A stretch of DNA of 64,000 nt from Helianthus annuus (GCF_002127325.2 NC_035440.2:73345819-73409818), one strand, 5' to 3'. Shown: positions 30,388 to 41,654, numbered from the stretch's first letter. Notes: generated by a model not told the origin, from the letters alone. Made by a program: numbers and translations.

Positions 30388-33300
30388 GTGCAGGGTGCTT
30401 CAGGAGGAACTATCAGTAGTCATTGGATTGTTGATAGTGGGGCATCCAGGCACATGACGGGCGACATGAAGCTTCTCTACGACGTTAAATCTATTAGAGG
30501 AGGTTATGTTGCTTTTGCTGGAGATAAAGGTGGATATATCACGGGTGAAGGAATGATATCTAACGGGATTGTCAGCTTTGACAAGATCAATTTTGTGCAA
30601 CAACTTGATCACAATCTTCTTAGTGTTTCTCAAATTTGTGACAAGAAATTTTCAGTACACTTTGATGCTAATGGATGTTATGTGCTGAAACCCGGCTTCA
30701 AAATTCCAAAAGAATGGATTCTCTTGTCGGCTCCAAGGATAAATGATTTGTACGTCCTTGACATGAGCCAGGCTATTACTACGTCTGCACAAGCAACTTG
30801 TTTCGTTTCCAAAGCCACAGAAAAAGACACTATCTCTTGGCACAGACGAATGGGTCACATTCACTTACGAAAAATGAATCATTTGGTTTCAAATGAATTG
30901 GTGAATGGTGTACCTCTCAAAAATTTCCATCTTCAAGACATCTGTGTTTCGTGCCAGAAAGGAAAGCAAACAAAGAAGAAGCACCCGATAAAGAAGATCA
31001 ACACAGTGGCAGTTCCTCTTGAACGTTTGCACATGGATTTGTTCGGTCCTGTCAAGCATAAGAGTATTCGGGGTGATCAATACTGCCTCGTGGTTACTGA
31101 TGATTATTCAAGATTTTCTTGGGTTGCATTCATGGCACACAAGAGTGAAACCTTTGGCATCATCAAAAACTTGATCATTCAGATTGAGAATTTGTATAAG
31201 TTGAAGGTTAGGCGGATACGTAGCGACAATGGTACTGAATTTAAAAATCATTCCATGACGGAGTTCTGCACTTCAAAGGGTATTCTTCATGAGTTTAGTG
31301 CAGCTTATACTCCTCAACAGAATGGTGTCGCTGAACGTAAAAACCGCACATTGATCGAGACTGCTAGGACAATGTTGGTAGAGTCGCAGCTACCCATTCC
31401 ATTCTGGACTGAAGCTGTGGCCTCTGCATGTTACACATTGAACCGAGTCCTTACAGTCAAAAGGCACAACAAGACCTGCTTCGAGCTTCTTCAAAAACGG
31501 AAACCAGATTTGTCTTATCTAGAACCGTTTGGAGCTCCATGCACAATCATCGATCCTAATGGAAAGTTTGGGGCAAGAGCAATTGATGGATACTTTCTTG
31601 GGTATGCCACCCCTAACTTACGAGTCTGGAATCTAGAGACTAAAAGGATCGAGGAATGGTCTGAGGTCAGAGTACAAAGGCACACCTTGCCAGTCAAAAA
31701 TCCGGGTCAACCTTGGATGTTTGAGTACGATGACTTTTTCAATTCGATCAATGTTGAAGCCGTTGAAGAAAATGCTGCGGCTAGGATGTTTTTCGAGAGT
31801 GACAATGCAACAGTTTCACCGGTGGTTCGTCCGATTCTTGTGAATCAAGAACCATCTTCTTCGGTGAACAACAATACTCTCAACAATGAGGATTTTCATG
31901 ATGCAAATGAATTGAACGAATCTTCAGAGGATGATGAATTTCTAGATGCAGATCAGGAAGCTCCTACAACAGCTGTTCATGGTACTTCAGAGGGTACTCC
32001 TCCAGTAGATGCTCATAGAACAGCTGAGGCTACTGCATCATCCTCTTCGTCAATTCCGGGTCTTGAATTGGTTGTTGATCTTAATCTTAACAACCTGGGT
32101 ATAAATGTTCCAGTTCCAGATAATCCAGAAACAAGGATTCATAATACCCATCCTCAACAAAACATCATTGGAAATGTGCAAAGTGGCGTACAAACAAGAA
32201 ACATGTTGCGAAACAACAACAATGCAGGCTTGTATGCAGCTATTCGAGAATCCGGGCAACAAAACGACTGGTCCTTCGCGTGTTATGTCTCACAAGAAGA
32301 ACCAAGAACGTGGAAAGAAGCCTTGAAAGATAATGCTTGGGTTGAAGCAATGCAGGAAGAACTGCAACAATTCCAGAAGCTGGGTGTCTGGAAACTAGTA
32401 GAGAAACCTGCTGGATACAAGAAGATTGGTACCCGTTGGGTTTTCAAATGCAAAAAGGATGACCGCGGAGTTGTTATCCGAAACAAAGCTCGTTTAGTCG
32501 TTCAGGGTTTTCGTCAGATTGAAGGGATCGACTACAACGAAGTCTATGCACCTGTTGCACGTCTCGAAGCAATTCGAATCTTTCTAGCCTATGCGTCCTT
32601 CAAAGGATTCAAGGTTTATCAGATGGACGTGAAAAGTGCATTTTTACACGGTGTGGTTGAAGAAGAGGTGTACGTCGAACAGCCTCCAGGTTTTGAAGAT
32701 CCTATCCATCCCGATCGGGTTTGGTTGCTCAACAAAGCTCTTTATGGTCTTCATCAAGCACCACGAGCTTGGTATGCAACCTTATCACACTATCTGCTGG
32801 AGAACGGTTTTCGTAGAGGTCTTATCGACTGTACTCTTTTCATCAAGGAACAAGATGGAGATCTTCTTCTGGTACAGGTATACGTTGATGACATTATTTT
32901 TGGTTCTACTAATGATGTCTTGTGTAGGGAATTCGAGCGCATTATGCAGGATAAATTCGAGATGAGTGCTATGGGGGAAATGACTTTCTTCTTGGGCCTA
33001 CAAGTACAACAAACGGAGTCTGGGATATTCATCCATCAGACTAAATATGTTGGTGACATCTTGAGCCGGTTCCAGATGTCTGATGCAACGCCCATTGGTA
33101 CCCCATTGCCAACTAATCACGGAATTACTCCAGATTTGAAGGGAGAAGCTGTTAGTCCCTCAAACTATCGCGCTATGATCGGATCTCTCATGTACCTCAC
33201 AGCATCAAGGCCAGACATAATGTACCCGACGTGCCTGCTTGCCAGATATCAAGTTAACCCGAAGGCCTCACATCTTGCTGCTGTTAAAAGGATTTTTCGT

Positions 33301-33828
33301 TATTTGAAGGCGTACCCTGACACCGGTCTGTGGTACCCTAGGGATAATAACTTTGAATTGGTAGCTTTCAGTGATTCTGATTTTGGCGGATGCAAAATCG
33401 ACGGTAAATCCACAACGGCTGGATGTCAGTTCTTAGGAAATCGCCTAGTCACATGGCAGTGCAAGAAGCAGACGTGTGTAGCTACATCAACATGCGAAGC
33501 TGAATACATTGCTGCCTCAAGTTGTTGCTCCCAAGTTCTTTGGATCCAACAACAAATGCGGGACTACGGTTTTGAATTCCTAACTACTCCTATTTACGTT
33601 GATAATTCTGCTGCTTTAGATATCACTAGAAATCCTGTGCAGCATTCAAAAACCAAACACATCGAAATCAAATATCACTTCATACGTGATTGCTTTGAGA
33701 AAAGGCTAATCGATGTTGTTAAGGTCCACACCGATGACCAACGTGCCGACTTATTTACCAAAGCTTTTGACAAATCTAGATTTGACTTTTTATTATTGGT
33801 AAACGGCATTAAGGTCAAGCAAGAGTAA
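30388..33828 (+). CDS. Pol polyprotein of the SIRE-like copia element
   Basis: 1146 residues in a frame different from gag. It opens just after a TGA at 30379 with no ATG at its start (first codon GTG at 30388), so expression likely needs recoding or splicing. Domains: aspartic protease (DSGAS, D16), GAG-pre-integrase ([14 protein letters not shown]), integrase with D217, D280 and E316 (D-35-E), RT with [11 protein letters not shown] and YVDD at 832-835, and RNase H (SDSDFGG from about 995, [19 protein letters not shown]). All key residues visible are intact. It makes the cDNA in the cytoplasm and inserts it in the nucleus. A tgtgcag|g acceptor-like site lies exactly at the frame start. Confidence 0.92.
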   Translation: MQGASGGTISSHWIVDSGASRHMTGDMKLLYDVKSIRGGYVAFAGDKGGYITGEGMISNGIVSFDKINFVQQLDHNLLSVSQICDKKFSVHFDANGCYVLKPGFKIPKEWILLSAPRINDLYVLDMSQAITTSAQATCFVSKATEKDTISWHRRMGHIHLRKMNHLVSNELVNGVPLKNFHLQDICVSCQKGKQTKKKHPIKKINTVAVPLERLHMDLFGPVKHKSIRGDQYCLVVTDDYSRFSWVAFMAHKSETFGIIKNLIIQIENLYKLKVRRIRSDNGTEFKNHSMTEFCTSKGILHEFSAAYTPQQNGVAERKNRTLIETARTMLVESQLPIPFWTEAVASACYTLNRVLTVKRHNKTCFELLQKRKPDLSYLEPFGAPCTIIDPNGKFGARAIDGYFLGYATPNLRVWNLETKRIEEWSEVRVQRHTLPVKNPGQPWMFEYDDFFNSINVEAVEENAAARMFFESDNATVSPVVRPILVNQEPSSSVNNNTLNNEDFHDANELNESSEDDEFLDADQEAPTTAVHGTSEGTPPVDAHRTAEATASSSSSIPGLELVVDLNLNNLGINVPVPDNPETRIHNTHPQQNIIGNVQSGVQTRNMLRNNNNAGLYAAIRESGQQNDWSFACYVSQEEPRTWKEALKDNAWVEAMQEELQQFQKLGVWKLVEKPAGYKKIGTRWVFKCKKDDRGVVIRNKARLVVQGFRQIEGIDYNEVYAPVARLEAIRIFLAYASFKGFKVYQMDVKSAFLHGVVEEEVYVEQPPGFEDPIHPDRVWLLNKALYGLHQAPRAWYATLSHYLLENGFRRGLIDCTLFIKEQDGDLLLVQVYVDDIIFGSTNDVLCREFERIMQDKFEMSAMGEMTFFLGLQVQQTESGIFIHQTKYVGDILSRFQMSDATPIGTPLPTNHGITPDLKGEAVSPSNYRAMIGSLMYLTASRPDIMYPTCLLARYQVNPKASHLAAVKRIFRYLKAYPDTGLWYPRDNNFELVAFSDSDFGGCKIDGKSTTAGCQFLGNRLVTWQCKKQTCVATSTCEAEYIAASSCCSQVLWIQQQMRDYGFEFLTTPIYVDNSAALDITRNPVQHSKTKHIEIKYHFIRDCFEKRLIDVVKVHTDDQRADLFTKAFDKSRFDFLLLVNGIKVKQE

Positions 33829-35733
33829 AACCAACATCGGAAAATCATTTTTGTAAATATCTTTGTGTGTTTTTAAATTTATCTTAGTTTATTGATTTTA
33901 GGGGGAGTAAATCCAAAAATCGGAAAATACAAAAACATCGAAAAATTTCAAAAACACAAAAACAATAGAAAAACAAAAATGAGTTTCCTGGCGAGCAAAA
34001 GAGAAAGTGATAGTACATCAGTGGTCTATCCAAACCTCTTTAAACCTTAAATGAAAAACGATAAGCAGCTCTATATAAGATGTATCGGTAGGCTCACAAT
34101 CATTTTAAAGTGTGCAGGGTGATATAAATCTTAATCGACTGAAGACCAGGTGGGAACCATTCATTGGCATATGGTCTTAGTACCGAAATTTCGTTTGATA
34201 GATTGCCGAGGTTCTGAGATATTCGGTCTTTATGCTGCTTATCATCTTGGTATCATGGTTGTATCTTTTACCGAAAAATAACGGGGACGCAAGTCTAGAT
34301 CTTCCATGATACTATACAGACGTGTACATATATACATACTGCATTCGACCTCAATAAGTGATAAACAATCACATGTCCAAATCAAATAAGTGATAAAATA
34401 TCACATTTTTCCAGGTGTCAAGTTCGTCTCTCTGCTGTACGGAAGTACTGACCTGTTCACGGACTTGCACCTGTGCCCTCATGCATACGAAAATCAAGTT
34501 CCTCATCAATAAGTGATTATGTCACATAGGACTTGTTTTCAAATCAAAATAAGTGAGTATCTCACAATTTATACGGTCAAACAGATGATAATCGGTATAC
34601 TCACCGGTAAGATGAACTCTCGTGCATAACTTGATACGGGAATGTGTCGTGATGTGGATGAACACCGGTCGGTAAGTATAAATCATACATTAACGTATCC
34701 TCTAAACATGATTACATCTGATAAGTTGAGCTTAAGTGGACAACAATACCGATAATTGTTATAGGATGCTTATCTTAATGTTAACTAACTGAACAACAAG
34801 AGTGTTTTGGCATGACCGTACACTGATATGATTCTCTTACCCTCGAAACTCGCAAAAAGAATGTTTGTATATATTTATTTATTTACTGCTTAACTTTTAT
34901 TATTTCTTTTAAACAGTTTCGTCGTTTGGTGCATATCAGCACGACATTAGCGGTGATGTCGTTTGATAACACTCAAAGGATTTTAAATTGTTGTCTTTTA
35001 ATTTCAAAAATACCAAAAAGATTTTAGGCTTGTTTTAATATAAACTTTATAAAAGCCAAAAAGATTCTGTTTCTGCTTTATTTTCGATCGTACGATGTTG
35101 GAGCTCAAGTCTTCGTTACCTGAAACCTGACTGAAAACCGAACTGACTAAATCTTCATAAACGGTCGAAATTTGCATGTTTTGAAAGTTAAAGACTAAAA
35201 TTGACAAATTTTATTAAACTTTCAAACTGTCGGACGGTGTTTGATAGTGACATGGTCATTCGTGTGTCATTTGTTTATGTTAACTATATTCCAAGCAGTT
35301 GTTCTCATTACGCGTTTAGATTTCTTGCATGTGCAGATTCTAAAGGCTAGGAGAACATAGTCGATGACAAGCTCTGGAATGAAGACACTACGAGAAGGCG
35401 CTCAAAAGATGAAGATGATCGAGTTGCCGCTGGCCATCATCAACACCACAAGGATCTCACTTCATAAAGATAAAGTCTTTTCACGAGCATAACTCAAGGG
35501 GGAGCTTATGTTAAGGGGGAGTTTGTCAACACACTTCCTACATGATACGGGTAGTTTGTTGATACACTCTCTACTTTGAAGACGTGAAGACTTTGAAGAT
35601 CCTCCGGCATTGAAGACATGATAGGACATCAGAGTCTTGAAGACTTGAAGACCAAAGACCGTTGAAGTTCAAGACGAGTCTACACTTTTAGAAGAACAAG
35701 ACAAAGCTTAGAGAACGAAGACAAAGCTACAGC
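33829..35733 (+). other. 1.9-kb 3' non-coding region of the copia element
   Basis: No plus-strand ORF above 60 codons, so no env-like gene in the place where some SIRE elements carry one. Contains four hairpin motifs of the type GTGAT..ATCAC (34350-34570). Purine-rich 'aagggggag' runs occur near 35509, 35524 and 35734. Confidence 0.8.
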
Positions 35734-35745
35734 CAAGGGGGAGTT
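35734..35745 (+). other. Polypurine tract of the copia element
   Basis: aagggggagttt directly precedes the 3' LTR. Two near copies lie upstream at about 35506-35530. Confidence 0.85.
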
Positions 35746-36378
35746 TGTTGGTGCACTTGTGTCTGTACTTTGTCTGTATTCGGTCTGATATAAACGATGT
35801 CCTGATTTGTGTTGTAAGTTGACCAAGTCAACCATCCTCCGGTTTGACTTGGACAACAGTTGAAAGATGTTCTGATCGAAGGATAGCCTCGAAGGATACA
35901 CCTGATCCTTCGAGGTGATCGAAAGATATGGCTCGACCATGGTTCGACCATTAGACCTCGAAGGATGATCCTTCGAGGTCCATGCTGATCTTTCGTGTAA
36001 CATGTGGTCGACAGATGATCCTTCGGACCATCTGTCGAATCCTTCGAGCAGACCTGCTGAGCTGGGTATATATACCCATGCATGTGTTGAGAGTTCGAGA
36101 GTTCTGCCATTTTTACACACCGAGAGATAGAAGCTCAGAGAGCATTCTGCCCAGAACTCACACACACACTTAGAGAGTTTATAGAACATTTCTGTAAACA
36201 TTGAGCTTGTAACCGAACCCTCATTGCATTAATACAAGTTGTGTTAATCGGTGAACTTGTGTGTTTGTTTCTCTACTTGCTACTAACTCGGTTTGCTTGC
36301 TAGCTTGGATTCCGCACTCGCTAGTAGGTTTGTATAACAAGGTTTAGGTTCGTAATCCTCCGCGAAAAGGCACCTACA
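35746..36378 (+). repeat. 3' LTR of the SIRE-like copia element
   Basis: 633 bp, the same as 25132-25764 apart from one base seen by eye. Ends ...GGCACCTACA followed by the TSD aaatg. Confidence 0.95.
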
Positions 36379-36383
36379 AAATG

Positions 36384-36850
36384 ATAAATTTAATGTATCT
36401 AAAATTTGAAAAATTCAATAAAACTCCTATATTTACATTCCAACCATTCAAATAAAAAACATAAAAAATGGAAACACCATAAACATGATTCCCACTACAC
36501 CCATTCTATATTCATTCATTATTAGATGGATATAGAAGCTCTTGGAGCTCCATTTCGAATCTTCAATATACAATTACCAAATTGCCAAAAGTCAAAATCA
36601 TGACCACCTATTGAATTCAATAAATAATAAAAACCTAAAAACAACTTTGGGCAAATACCCAATTCTAACCTCAAAAACTTATTTTGAGTAAAAAAGAAAC
36701 TTACATTTTCACTCCAATTCTAACCTCAAAAACTTATTTGAGTAAAAAAAAACTTACATTTTCACTACTTAAAAGCAACACTCCATCACAATCACATCAC
36801 ACCAAGTCTTCCGCCTCCACCACCGTCACCCGCCACCCATCATCATCACC
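36384..36850. other. AT-rich downstream flank of the PYL gene
   Basis: No gene seen. Contains a roughly 54-bp tandem duplication (ccaattctaacctcaaaaac...) at 36658-36766. The CA-rich end (36783-36850) is probably 3' UTR or downstream sequence of the PYL gene, displaced by the MITE. Confidence 0.6.
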
Positions 36851-37032
36851 CAGTGGCGGAGGTAGTGTTATAGTAGGGGTACCATGGGCTACAGCTCAAC
36901 CTCGTATTCGTAATGTAAAAATACTCTTTAACTCCGTCTACAGAGTGCATGTAAAATTTTTATTTTTTTTGGTTTTCTACAAAAGACACCCCTGATACAA
37001 AATAAGTTTTTTTTAGGATAGATCCGCCACTG
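36851..37032. mobile_element. hAT-type MITE, 182 bp, at the PYL stop codon
   Basis: Perfect 10-bp terminal inverted repeats CAGTGGCGGA / TCCGCCACTG. Flanks tcatcacc (36843-36850) and ccgtcacc (37033-37040) match at 6 of 8 positions, consistent with a mutated 8-bp target duplication. The right flank contains the stop codon of the PYL gene, so the MITE begins 3 nt past it on the gene's strand. Confidence 0.78.
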
Positions 37033-37035
37033 CCG

Positions 37036-37596
37036 TCACCCATCACCATGCAAGCAACCAACAGCCACCGCACCCAACTTGTGAAGATTCAACTTCACAA
37101 CCGTATCCGTAAACATCTTAGTATCCTCCACCGTATTCCCTTGAGGAACATCAACAACATAAGACTCCAACACAATGGTGTAAACCTTATCACCTTCACT
37201 AAACTCATTAACCGAAGTGACCGAACAATAGTTATTCAACCGGTGTTCACCACCCACAACTCTAAAGCTCAAGATATGCTTCTCATCGTCTACTAGTTCT
37301 AGTCTTTCGGTGCTAGTAGACGCCGGGAGGCCGGAGATGACCGTAACTTCCCGGATACTGCCCACACCACCGTCACCAGTCATGGTGCAGCTTTTGATGA
37401 AGTGTTTGTATCTTTGTGGGTTGTCGAACCGGCGTACTAAGGACCAGACTATGTGGGCTGGGGCGTTGATGCGTTGGGTGATGAGTGAGGTGCATGTGTT
37501 TGGTGTTTTGGTGAAGAGGTGGTGGGTGGTGATGATGGGTTGGAGGTTGGAGTATTCATCTTGGGTTAGGCCTTGTGGGATTGGGTTTGTGTTCAT
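37036..37596 (-). CDS. PYL4-like: PYR/PYL/RCAR abscisic acid receptor (PYL4-like)
   Basis: 186 residues from ATG 37594-37596. An upstream in-frame ATG at 37686 would add a low-complexity HTHTHK/PPPP stretch and is rejected. START/Bet v 1-fold ABA receptor: SGLPA gate loop at 88-92, HRL latch at 118-120, ligand-anchoring Lys 68 (HFIKSC), Glu 100, and Asn 170 in the C-terminal helix (MFTDTVVKLNLHKL). Length and lack of an intron fit the monomeric PYL4-6 subfamily. Binding ABA in cytosol and nucleus lets the receptor inhibit clade A PP2C phosphatases, releasing SnRK2 kinases. It is the only ordinary host gene in the window and looks intact. The exact paralogue is uncertain. Confidence 0.95.
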   Translation of the reverse strand: MNTNPIPQGLTQDEYSNLQPIITTHHLFTKTPNTCTSLITQRINAPAHIVWSLVRRFDNPQRYKHFIKSCTMTGDGGVGSIREVTVISGLPASTSTERLELVDDEKHILSFRVVGGEHRLNNYCSVTSVNEFSEGDKVYTIVLESYVVDVPQGNTVEDTKMFTDTVVKLNLHKLGAVAVGCLHGDG

Positions 37597-37628
37597 TTTG
37601 AGAAGTGGAGGAATGGATTTAAGGGTTT

Positions 37629-37663
37629 TGTGTGTGTGTGTGTGTTTTGGGGGGGGGGGGTGG
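37629..37663. repeat. (GT)n and poly-G tract in the PYL 5' UTR
   Basis: tgtgtgtgtgtgtgtg followed by about twelve G on the plus strand, that is a C-tract and (CA)n repeat in the leader of the PYL mRNA. Likely length-variable. Confidence 0.85.
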
Positions 37664-37796
37664 AGATGAGTTGACAATAAGATCACATGGAAATGAGTAT
37701 GAAGATGTACAAAAGGTAGTTAATGAGATTTGAAAGTGAGGAGAGAGGTTGGTGAAGGTGGACAATGGCACATGAACAATGGAGGTGAGGGTTTTG

Positions 37797-37805
37797 TTTA
37801 TATAA
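37797..37805 (-). promoter_or_regulatory. TATA box of the PYL gene
   Basis: On the minus strand TATATAAAC lies about 200 bp upstream of the ATG, implying a leader of roughly 170 nt. No other clear promoter motif was found by eye. Confidence 0.65.
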
Positions 37806-37810
37806 GGTGT

Positions 37811-38976
37811 ATAAAAGTTGACTTGCTTGCCCTTTAGATTAAAGCAAGAATTAGATATGACCCTCTTATTTTTTTATACATTGATCAAGTCATGTGTTTG
37901 GAGATTGCAAAAAAGAAGTATTCAATTTGGGTTCAAGAGAGTGTTAATGGTTTTGAAAGATAAATTTAATACATACTTTTTTCACTTTGATTAGTTGATG
38001 ATTAGTTAATTGTGGTAATTGAAGTTAGGCATTTTGAAAGTGTGTATCTAAAGACCTCTAACATGTTTATCTTGGATACAAACATTTGTAGTAAAATTTA
38101 TGGTTTTAAGATAAGGGAGGCATGATACCATGTTTATGAAGAGAATTAATGTTCATAAAATTTGTTTCATGTTTATTATAATCATGAAAATATAGTTTCT
38201 TAAAACCATGAACAATTTTTTAAACATAGCCTTCTCATTTTAAGTTGTTATTAGAAAACGTAACGGTGTAATTCTCTTGTAGGATTTTAACCAAATTTCG
38301 TTATTTGCTAATTAATGTTCTTTTTCATCTTTGTTTTACTAAAGATTACATTTTTGTAAAATGACGAAGACTTACATATTCACTTGTACTTGAAACGAAA
38401 CTTCAAAGTTCAAACCATCACCTTACGTATGCTTGACATCCTTTTAGTACTGCTAGACCAAAGGGGCTCATTGTGTCATTTCAAGGATTTATGTCATGGA
38501 TTTTAGGATCCTCTCTTGATCATAAAATCTTAATTGAACAAAGCATGCCACTAGCATAGAATCACTATCACCTAAGACCATAACAAGGATCACAAGACCA
38601 ACCACACATTCATAAGATTTCAAACCAATTAATCTTGTTTGACTTAATTTAGTTTTATAATACTATCAAGTACGGTCATATCCAAACTTTAAACCTATTA
38701 TGATTTTTTATATAATTTTTCCCAAATATTAGTTAATTGATACGGATAATTCCTAGTAGGATATCGCCAAGAATGCCGCTTATCAAAACAAATTTGCATA
38801 GTTTTCAAATAATGAGAAGTAGGATCTAGCTAAAGGGGTCAGTGTTAATTTAGAAGAAACCAAAGGGGGTGAAAGTGCACTTTGTCCTTTTCTTAATAAT
38901 TTATGTCCAAATTGTGAGGTCTAGAGTTGTGATTGTGATTTCTTACCAGTTAAGGGATGGTGAAAATGTTATACAA
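37811..38976. other. Upstream intergenic region of the PYL gene
   Basis: AT-rich single-copy-looking sequence. No ORF, RNA gene or clear transposon end recognised. It presumably includes distal promoter sequence of the PYL gene. Confidence 0.6.
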
Positions 38977-38985
38977 CTAGTAGAT

Positions 38986-39006
38986 GCCCCGCCCGCGTTG
39001 CGGGGC
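38986..39006 (-). terminator. Helitron 3' terminal hairpin
   Basis: Seven-base arms gccccgc and gcggggc around the loop ccgcgtt, five bases from CTAG. This is the rolling-circle termination hairpin of Helitrons. Confidence 0.75.
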
Positions 39007-39478
39007 GATTGGGCGGGGCGATAGCCGAATAATTCTCAATCAATAAAAACTATTATAATTTTGCTATGGGGAAAAAAACGATGATATGACCGTAATTTTG
39101 GGCCTCTCTCTGTATCGCTGTACATAGGGCAAAATCATAAATATATTTTGAACCGGAGACGAAATCATAATTTTAAACTGCTAGCAATTAGAATTTTTAG
39201 CCGGGAGTAAAAGCGCAAAATTATTTTTAAGCGTGGGCAAAAACATAACTTTGAACTGATGGCAAAATCGTAAATTTAAGGGAAAAAAACTAATGGCAAA
39301 ATTGTAAACTGAAACGGGTCAAAATCGTAATTTTTTACCGGGGGCAAAATTGAAATATTTAGCTGGGAGCATAAGCGTAAATTTATTTTTACACGGGGTG
39401 AAAACATAATTTTTAACTAATAGTAAAAGCGTAATTTTAAAAAGGAATAAAATCGTAAATTTGTTGGGCCAATAAAGG

Positions 39479-39502
39479 AGTGCCAGGCAGCTGCCTGGCA
39501 CT
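39479..39502. repeat. Perfect 24-nt palindrome
   Basis: agtgccaggcag followed by its exact reverse complement with no spacer. Confidence 0.95.
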
Positions 39503-39560
39503 ATTGAACTGCCGCCCATCTTGCCCAATAAAATACATGAACTATTAAAATCTTACGTCA

Positions 39561-41035
39561 TCAACTTCACTTTGTAGTAGTTGATAATGATAATGATAAT
39601 TTGTTGAGAGTCAACCTAAACCTTAAAAATTGTGCAACTTGACCCCATCACATAGTTTTTTATGTATTATACGTACTCACCCAAGCTCTTCCTTAGAAGC
39701 AATATTTATTGCTATTTTTTAGCTATATTGCAACTCTTTTTATGCTATAAATAGGAAGTTAACAATGATACTTCTAATTGTTCTTGTAAAAAAAGTTGAT
39801 TTTTTTTTCTAGATTCACTTGGCATAGAACTAAAGTTTATAGGGCTTAATGATTTTGGAGCTATTAATAACAATGTAAATTAAGAAGCTCGGGATGTAAC
39901 TTTTAAGTCCTTATAAGGGTGGTCGTGGCATTTCACGGGTAGAAGTATGCAGATAAGGTACCCACATGGTAATACCACCGCCACCCCCTAGGGTAGGCCC
40001 GCGCTAGAAAGTGTAAATGTTTGAGGGTTGGGGTGTATAAGGTTGTATGATTGGTGGTTGCAGTAAAAGAGTGAGGTCCATGGTTATAGGGTACTTGTGG
40101 GTAGGCGTCACCGGTGCTTTGTGGTTCTGAAGTACCTTAGGTATAAAATTAACATGACAATACGGTATTGATCGGGGCTAGGGTAGTACCCTTGAGTGCC
40201 TCTTTCTCCCTCAAATACACACAACACATCCACATTTATGTTTATTTCCTACTACAAATATAGAGATTATTGTCCTCTTGAATTATCCATATATAGGTTT
40301 AAAATATGACGAAATGTTTTGGACTTGTACATACAATACAATACAATACAATTACGTTTTAATTTTTGGGCATGTCACAAACAAAATGAAGAGTTTTGGT
40401 ATAATTAACCAAGCACTTATTTTACCATTTTAAACATAAACATCATGTAATTCGATACATGATGCTATTAAAATTGATGAACACATAAGAAACGTGTTGT
40501 GATTAATTTTGATAACTTACAAATCGATCTTATCCCCTTATACAGTTTTACTTATATATAGGAGAAAGATCTATATAGAACATTAAATGTCATGAGAAAA
40601 AGTTGAAAAATAAATTATTTATTTTTCCAGATCACAAAAAATTTTAAAATAAAAGAAAGAGCAAACTACTAATTGCGTCCCCGGGGTAATTGAATTTTTC
40701 GATGCCTGAGTCCCTGACTTATAAAAAGTGCTACAATTTGAGTCCTCCATTAAGAATCCGTTAATTTGACCGTTAAGTCAATGAGTATTTTTGTAATCTT
40801 CCAGTTTTAAAATTTGAAATAATAAAAAAAATCTAATTTCTATATCATCTGCGCATCATCATTAAATCTTCAAAATGTTCATGAAGAAGAAGAACAACAA
40901 ATTATGATTTAAACCCAAGATACGATGTTCATAAACAAGAACAAATCAAAACCCAAACATACAAATTCAAGATCTTCAAATCAAGATACATATAAATTCA
41001 ATATCTTCTTAAAGCACAAAACTCAAACATACTAA
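39561..41035. other. Intergenic sequence, no gene
   Basis: AT-rich, with an (ATACA)n microsatellite at about 40330-40355. A possible small MITE at about 39911-40195 has ends starting aagggtggtc and aagggtacta (inverted), without a clear TSD. A stretch at about 40668-40800 is worded like a dispersed repeat. No ORF. The last five bases actaa are the expected left TSD of the Tat element. Confidence 0.5.
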
Positions 41036-41654
41036 TGACGGGGGTAGCCCAAGACCAAATAAAATGACAATAATACATGAGTGCTTAAAAGGTAAAAAGG
41101 TTCAAAGCTTCAAAACCTGGGGAACTGAAATAAAGCAACTCGGAAACAGTAAGAAGTCACGTCTCTGGGTTGCTTCACCAACTCAGCAGCAGCAAAAGTA
41201 ACGCAGGTCCACAGAGCACACTCTTTTATTCGCGGGTCAAAAGGCTTCGACCCCCGAAAGGGTAAGTCCCTCACTGTAAGCATGGTCACTAGTCAAATGC
41301 ATTCCTCTTTAAGAGATGCCTTCTCCTATAAATTAAACACTTCATTTACTAAGCAGACATTCCTGACCAGTCCTGATTCCTAAGATCTCTGGTTATTCAC
41401 TTCGAGTACTTGCTTCATGCGAGTTACTTTCTTTCACATTCAACACACAAATTCCTTTTGCTAATTCATCCGAATCTGAGCACACTTCAGAGGAGGATCT
41501 TTAGCAAACAGCAAAAATAAACTAGTGAACCTCTCTCCACGTCTTGCAAGCGTGGGGGGACCCCACGACCTGCGTTAGGCAAAGTTGAACCCTTCAACCC
41601 TTTTTCCTAAGCAGCCCAGCTACTACCCTTGGTCTATTATTTGTTGCATCAACA
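41036..41654 (+). repeat. 5' LTR of the Tat element (619 bp)
   Basis: TGACGGGGGTAGCC...TTGCATCAACA, immediately before the primer site. Confidence 0.85.

Larger units (their letters stand above)
25132..36378 (+). mobile_element. Young, apparently intact SIRE-like Ty1/copia retrotransposon
   Basis: An 11,247-bp element with exact TSD aaatg (25127-25131 and 36379-36383). The two 633-bp LTRs showed a single difference by eye (g at 25756, c at 36371). It has a tRNA-iMet primer site, an 0.8-kb leader, a very large gag ORF, an open pol ORF with all catalytic motifs, a 1.9-kb 3' non-coding region and a polypurine tract. Size, oversized gag and long 3' region fit the SIRE/Maximus lineage (inference). 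No env-like ORF is present. Near-identical LTRs and open frames mean a very recent insertion; it may still be able to move. Confidence 0.92.
38977..39560 (-). mobile_element. Helitron (3' end certain, 5' end not located)
   Basis: On the minus strand the element ends with a GC hairpin (GCCCCGC..GCGGGGC, 38986-39006), five bases, then CTAG followed by host T, the Helitron 3' terminus. The body is a degenerate series of short units around 'ggcaaaatcgtaaattt' (39060-39470). A perfect 24-nt palindrome lies at 39479-39502. The 5' TC end was not identified; the right boundary given is approximate. No Rep/helicase ORF, so non-autonomous. Confidence 0.65.

Noticed and set aside
33829..35733. env-like gene of a SIRE element
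   Set aside because: No plus-strand frame above 60 codons and no signal peptide or membrane segments.
37597..37686. N-terminal extension of the PYL protein by 30 residues
   Set aside because: It encodes a microsatellite (HTHTH, PPPP) and is not found in the receptor family; the ATG at 37596 gives the usual length.
39911..40195. Small MITE with aagggt ends
   Set aside because: Terminal repeats are short and imperfect and no target duplication could be found.
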